This document shows positions 14,740-17,411 of a stretch of 17,411 nucleotides of DNA, one piece after another. The position numbers and the translations under genes were made by a program. The stretch comes from Bacteroidetes bacterium ADurb.Bin302 (lineage in GTDB: Bacteria; Bacteroidota; Bacteroidia; Bacteroidales; Paludibacteraceae), in NCBI GenBank assembly GCA_002069025.1, contig MWBK01000106.1:1-17411 (forward strand), in the 5' to 3' direction. The stretch's first letter is position 1. Each line of letters begins with the position of its first letter. A model generated the notes under the pieces. That model made no database searches and was not told the DNA's origin. It saw only the letters and a list, made by a program, of their open reading frames with translations.

Positions 14740-17411
14740 ATGAAAAGAAATTATACAAACATACTACAATTAATTGCATTACTATTTGTATCAATTCTTT
14801 GTTGCACTCAGAATGTTTCCGCTGCGTATACATTAGCAGTTTATCCAAATGCTAATCCTACTGATATACAACATTTTGATTTTGTACAAAAACCATCAAA
14901 TGTTCCGGATGAAATGCGTGTAGTTGCCAATTTTTCGGGCAATGCCAATGATTACTCATTTTGGGTTGGTCAAGATTATGCAAAAGATGCCTATTCTGCC
15001 GATGTTCCATTATCAAATGTGATTCTAAATTGTACTACAGGTAGTTTTACTACGAGTATTTATACAACCAATACTGCAGCTAACCATTTTCCTCACGATT
15101 TTATCTGTTTAGATACAGATGAATATATATACGGTATGGCTTGCTGGTATGACATCGCAGCAAATTGTGGAGGTGGTGCTTCTTCAGCAGGTAATCACGT
15201 TTTCACAACGAATGATCATGTTGTATGGACGTATTCTTTCCCGCTTGTAAATGTTTCATCAGGCTTTAAGATATTAAAATCTGCCGATGGAGTTAATTGG
15301 GCTTGGAATATGGGACAATTAGGACACGAACAATCAAGAACATTCTTAACTGAAGGAACAGGTGTTAATATTAATATAACAGCTTCCGGATGGGCAGGTG
15401 ATTGTACGCTTGATTTGCCTAGTATTGCTAACGGCGATACAGTATTGTTGAGCTTGACAAAAAGTGGTGCCAATTATGCAATATCAGCTAGTTATGAATT
15501 AGCTAAACCTGAAATTTCGACAGATGATAGCGATTGTTCAAACGTTGTTTTTGAAATAACTAATTATCAAGCTTCACGAACATACACCTGTACTTTAGAT
15601 GGTTCGCCCGTTACACTTACAAATGGAGTTTATTCAATAAATAATCCGCAACCTAATACTACTTACATTTTTGAGGCTGTAGTTTCTGAGGGTGCTCTTA
15701 CATCTGAAGTGTCCACAGCTTCTTTTTTGTATGAAGGCAATCCCGATCCTCCGGTAGTTCAATCATATCGAGAGTGTCAGCAAGTAGGAACAGCAACATG
15801 GTCATCTTTAGTTAATTGTCCATCATGCAATTTGCTTTGGTATGATTCACAGATATCTATTAACCCTATTTCAGAACCATCATCATTCGATAAAAATACA
15901 GTAGGAGTTACAACTTATTACGTATCACAGGTAGTTGATGGTTGTGAAAGTTCACGTCAAGAAGTTTCTGTTACTGTGTACGAGTTGCCAAATCCTTTGG
16001 TAGGTTTGCCGCAATCAATATGTTCAGGAAGTGTAGCTCAGTTGGGTTCAAGCCCTGTCGCGGATGTTGATTATTCATGGTCACCTGCCGACAAATTAGA
16101 TGATGCAACAATTGCAAACCCTACAACACTGCCTTTGACATCAAGTCAGGAATTTACACTAACTGTACAAAAGCATTCATATCCTGTACCTTCGTGTAGC
16201 AGTCAGGCATCTGTTTGGGTTACTGTTGTACCAAAGCCGTCTATTACATTGGATCCTTCATCTGCAACTATCTGTGAGGGTTCAACTGTTCGTTTACGCA
16301 ATTTAAATGACGAAAGTGCAGATGTATCATATCTATGGGAGCCCTCAGGATTGGTATTAGCGCCTACATCGGTAGACACAGAGTCTCTAGCACTTAACGC
16401 AAGCCAAGATTTTGCTTTAGTAGCAACAAATCGTAACATCGCTAATTGTATTAGCACTGATACAGTAAGGGTAAATATTGTGCCAAATCCGACAGCAGAT
16501 GCGGGAAATGATCGTAGTATATGTGAAGGTTCAACAACTCAGTTAGGGACGCCCGCCGAATTAGGAATGTCTTATTTTTGGACACCTATTGACAAAGTTG
16601 ATAATGCTAATATAGCTCAACCAAATACGGTTGCATTAAATACGAATACAATATTTTTGCTAAATGTTGTAATGACTTCTTCACCATTTTGCTCTTCTAG
16701 CGATCAAGTGACAATTGATATAGATGAGAATCCGGATGTATATACAGTTTCCGGTGATAGTGCTTATTGCGAGGCACAACCATATACCGACATGATAGTA
16801 GAATTGTCCGGTTCAAGTCTGGGAGCAGAATATATGTTGTGCAAAGATGGTCTTGAAGTAGGTACTTGGACGGCAGGTACAGGAATGCCAATGTCATGGC
16901 CAAATAACCCAAAAGGAGTATATACGGTTAAAGCGAGAACAATAAATACACAGTGCGAATTGTGGATGAATGGGTCAGCAACAATAATTGAAATGCCGGC
17001 ACCAACCGTTACCATGATTAGCAATCCTGTTAATGTTTGTCCGGGTGAAACAATAAAAATGGAATTATCATTTACAGGTACACCTCCATACTCATTCGAT
17101 TTGTCTATCAATAATGTTACAAGTACGCTGACAAGTGCCAATAATTATTATGATTTTGATTATGAACCTGCCGGCGAAACCGTGTTTATGGTCAGACGTT
17201 TGCAAGATAAGTATTGTGAAGTAAATTATGCTAACCCTCCAACATACGAATTACAGGTTGATTCTGTTGATAGTTATAAAATTTTATCAGATCCTGAGGA
17301 TGCTCTTTTATGTCCAGGTGATGGTGTTAATTTGTATGTTACGTATTCAGGGACTACTTCTACTTTTTTGTGGAGTACTGGTGCAACAGGAACTTCAATA
17401 AATGTTGTTCC
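14740..17411 (+). CDS. Large exported Ig/PKD-like repeat protein (C-terminus outside the window)
   Basis: From the ATG at 14740 the frame stays open for 890 codons to the window edge, so the protein is longer than seen. Residues 1-28 are a Sec signal peptide: MKRN, a hydrophobic core (ILQLIALLFVSIL), and a VSA-A cleavage site. Two Cys in the core do not form a lipobox. Residues about 30-250 form an unrecognised domain with several Cys (CWYDIAANCGGG) and many aromatic residues. Residues about 256-335 look like an Ig/Fn3 fold. Residues about 335-415 match an Ig-like domain of the Ig_7 type (TYYVSQVVDGCESSRQEV). From about 420 onward come tandem Ig/PKD-like repeats, each with a C.G motif. Such architecture in Bacteroidota is typical of surface adhesins or gliding and type IX-secreted proteins that end in a sorting domain; that end is not visible here. 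It probably acts on or outside the outer membrane. Its target is unknown. Confidence 0.85.
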   Translation, partial: MKRNYTNILQLIALLFVSILCCTQNVSAAYTLAVYPNANPTDIQHFDFVQKPSNVPDEMRVVANFSGNANDYSFWVGQDYAKDAYSADVPLSNVILNCTTGSFTTSIYTTNTAANHFPHDFICLDTDEYIYGMACWYDIAANCGGGASSAGNHVFTTNDHVVWTYSFPLVNVSSGFKILKSADGVNWAWNMGQLGHEQSRTFLTEGTGVNINITASGWAGDCTLDLPSIANGDTVLLSLTKSGANYAISASYELAKPEISTDDSDCSNVVFEITNYQASRTYTCTLDGSPVTLTNGVYSINNPQPNTTYIFEAVVSEGALTSEVSTASFLYEGNPDPPVVQSYRECQQVGTATWSSLVNCPSCNLLWYDSQISINPISEPSSFDKNTVGVTTYYVSQVVDGCESSRQEVSVTVYELPNPLVGLPQSICSGSVAQLGSSPVADVDYSWSPADKLDDATIANPTTLPLTSSQEFTLTVQKHSYPVPSCSSQASVWVTVVPKPSITLDPSSATICEGSTVRLRNLNDESADVSYLWEPSGLVLAPTSVDTESLALNASQDFALVATNRNIANCISTDTVRVNIVPNPTADAGNDRSICEGSTTQLGTPAELGMSYFWTPIDKVDNANIAQPNTVALNTNTIFLLNVVMTSSPFCSSSDQVTIDIDENPDVYTVSGDSAYCEAQPYTDMIVELSGSSLGAEYMLCKDGLEVGTWTAGTGMPMSWPNNPKGVYTVKARTINTQCELWMNGSATIIEMPAPTVTMISNPVNVCPGETIKMELSFTGTPPYSFDLSINNVTSTLTSANNYYDFDYEPAGETVFMVRRLQDKYCEVNYANPPTYELQVDSVDSYKILSDPEDALLCPGDGVNLYVTYSGTTSTFLWSTGATGTSINVV
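15991..17411 (+). repeat. Tandem Ig/PKD-like protein repeats (at least six units)
   Basis: Six units are recognised by a conserved Cys-x-Gly-like start: Cys at residues 428, 512, 595, 677, 767 and 858 (codons at 16021, 16273, 16522, 16768, 17038, 17311). Spacing is 82-91 residues. The first three are closest: SICSGSVAQLG, TICEGSTVRL and SICEGSTTQLG, each followed about 20 residues later by Y.W.P and ending in a strand before V.P.P. The fourth begins with a degenerate YCEAQPY. The last unit is cut by the window edge. Confidence 0.75.

Noticed and set aside
14800..14806. Lipoprotein signal (Cys21/Cys22 of the exported protein)
   Set aside because: The residue before each Cys is Leu or Cys and no lipobox is formed. 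A VSA-A signal peptidase I site follows instead.
15216..17141. Minus-strand open frames of 71-125 codons opposite the exported repeat protein
   Set aside because: The plus strand is continuously open through the whole region with a signal peptide and repeat domains, so these are shadows.

Overview
The window comes from an AT-rich bacterium of the phylum Bacteroidota (Bacteroidetes), probably close to the Bacteroidales. Four things point there: the gene order of the division and cell-wall (dcw) cluster, an FtsI that ends in a PASTA domain, promoter-like TAnnTTTG boxes in place of a classical -10 box, and a glycine-lipid type acyltransferase pair. No RNA genes, insertion sequences or CRISPR arrays were seen.

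Positions 1-12630, all on the minus strand, hold a compact dcw operon. Read in the direction of transcription it runs mraZ - rsmH - ftsL - ftsI - murE - mraY - murD - ftsW - murG/murC - ftsQ - ftsA, and the window edge cuts ftsA. Most junctions are ATGA, TAATG or TAGTG overlaps, so translation is probably coupled. The cluster makes UDP-MurNAc-peptides (MurC, MurD, MurE), then lipid I (MraY) and lipid II (MurG), and supplies the septal polymerase and crosslinker (FtsW-FtsI) with the early and mid divisome proteins (FtsL, FtsQ, FtsA). The MurE motif predicts meso-diaminopimelate peptidoglycan. murF, murB and ddl are not in the window. The most unusual feature is that MurG and MurC form a single 858-residue polypeptide joined by an acidic linker, with no start codon left from which a separate MurC could be made.

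Positions 12631-12861 form a divergent control region. Facing mraZ it has three head-to-tail 10-bp repeats overlapping a probable promoter, which look like the operator for MraZ autoregulation. Beside them are two DnaA-box-like 9-mers. A TAnnTTTG box drives the opposite strand.

Positions 12862-14630 (plus strand) hold two genes 8 bp apart: a PlsC-like O-acyltransferase and a GNAT/OlsB-like N-acyltransferase. They match the GlsA/GlsB pair that makes glycine (amino-acid) lipids in Bacteroides. Positions 14740-17411 (plus strand) hold the start of a large exported protein. It has a Sec signal peptide, an unrecognised N-terminal domain, an Ig-like domain, and at least six tandem Ig/PKD-like repeats that run off the window. 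It is probably a surface adhesin or type IX-secreted protein.
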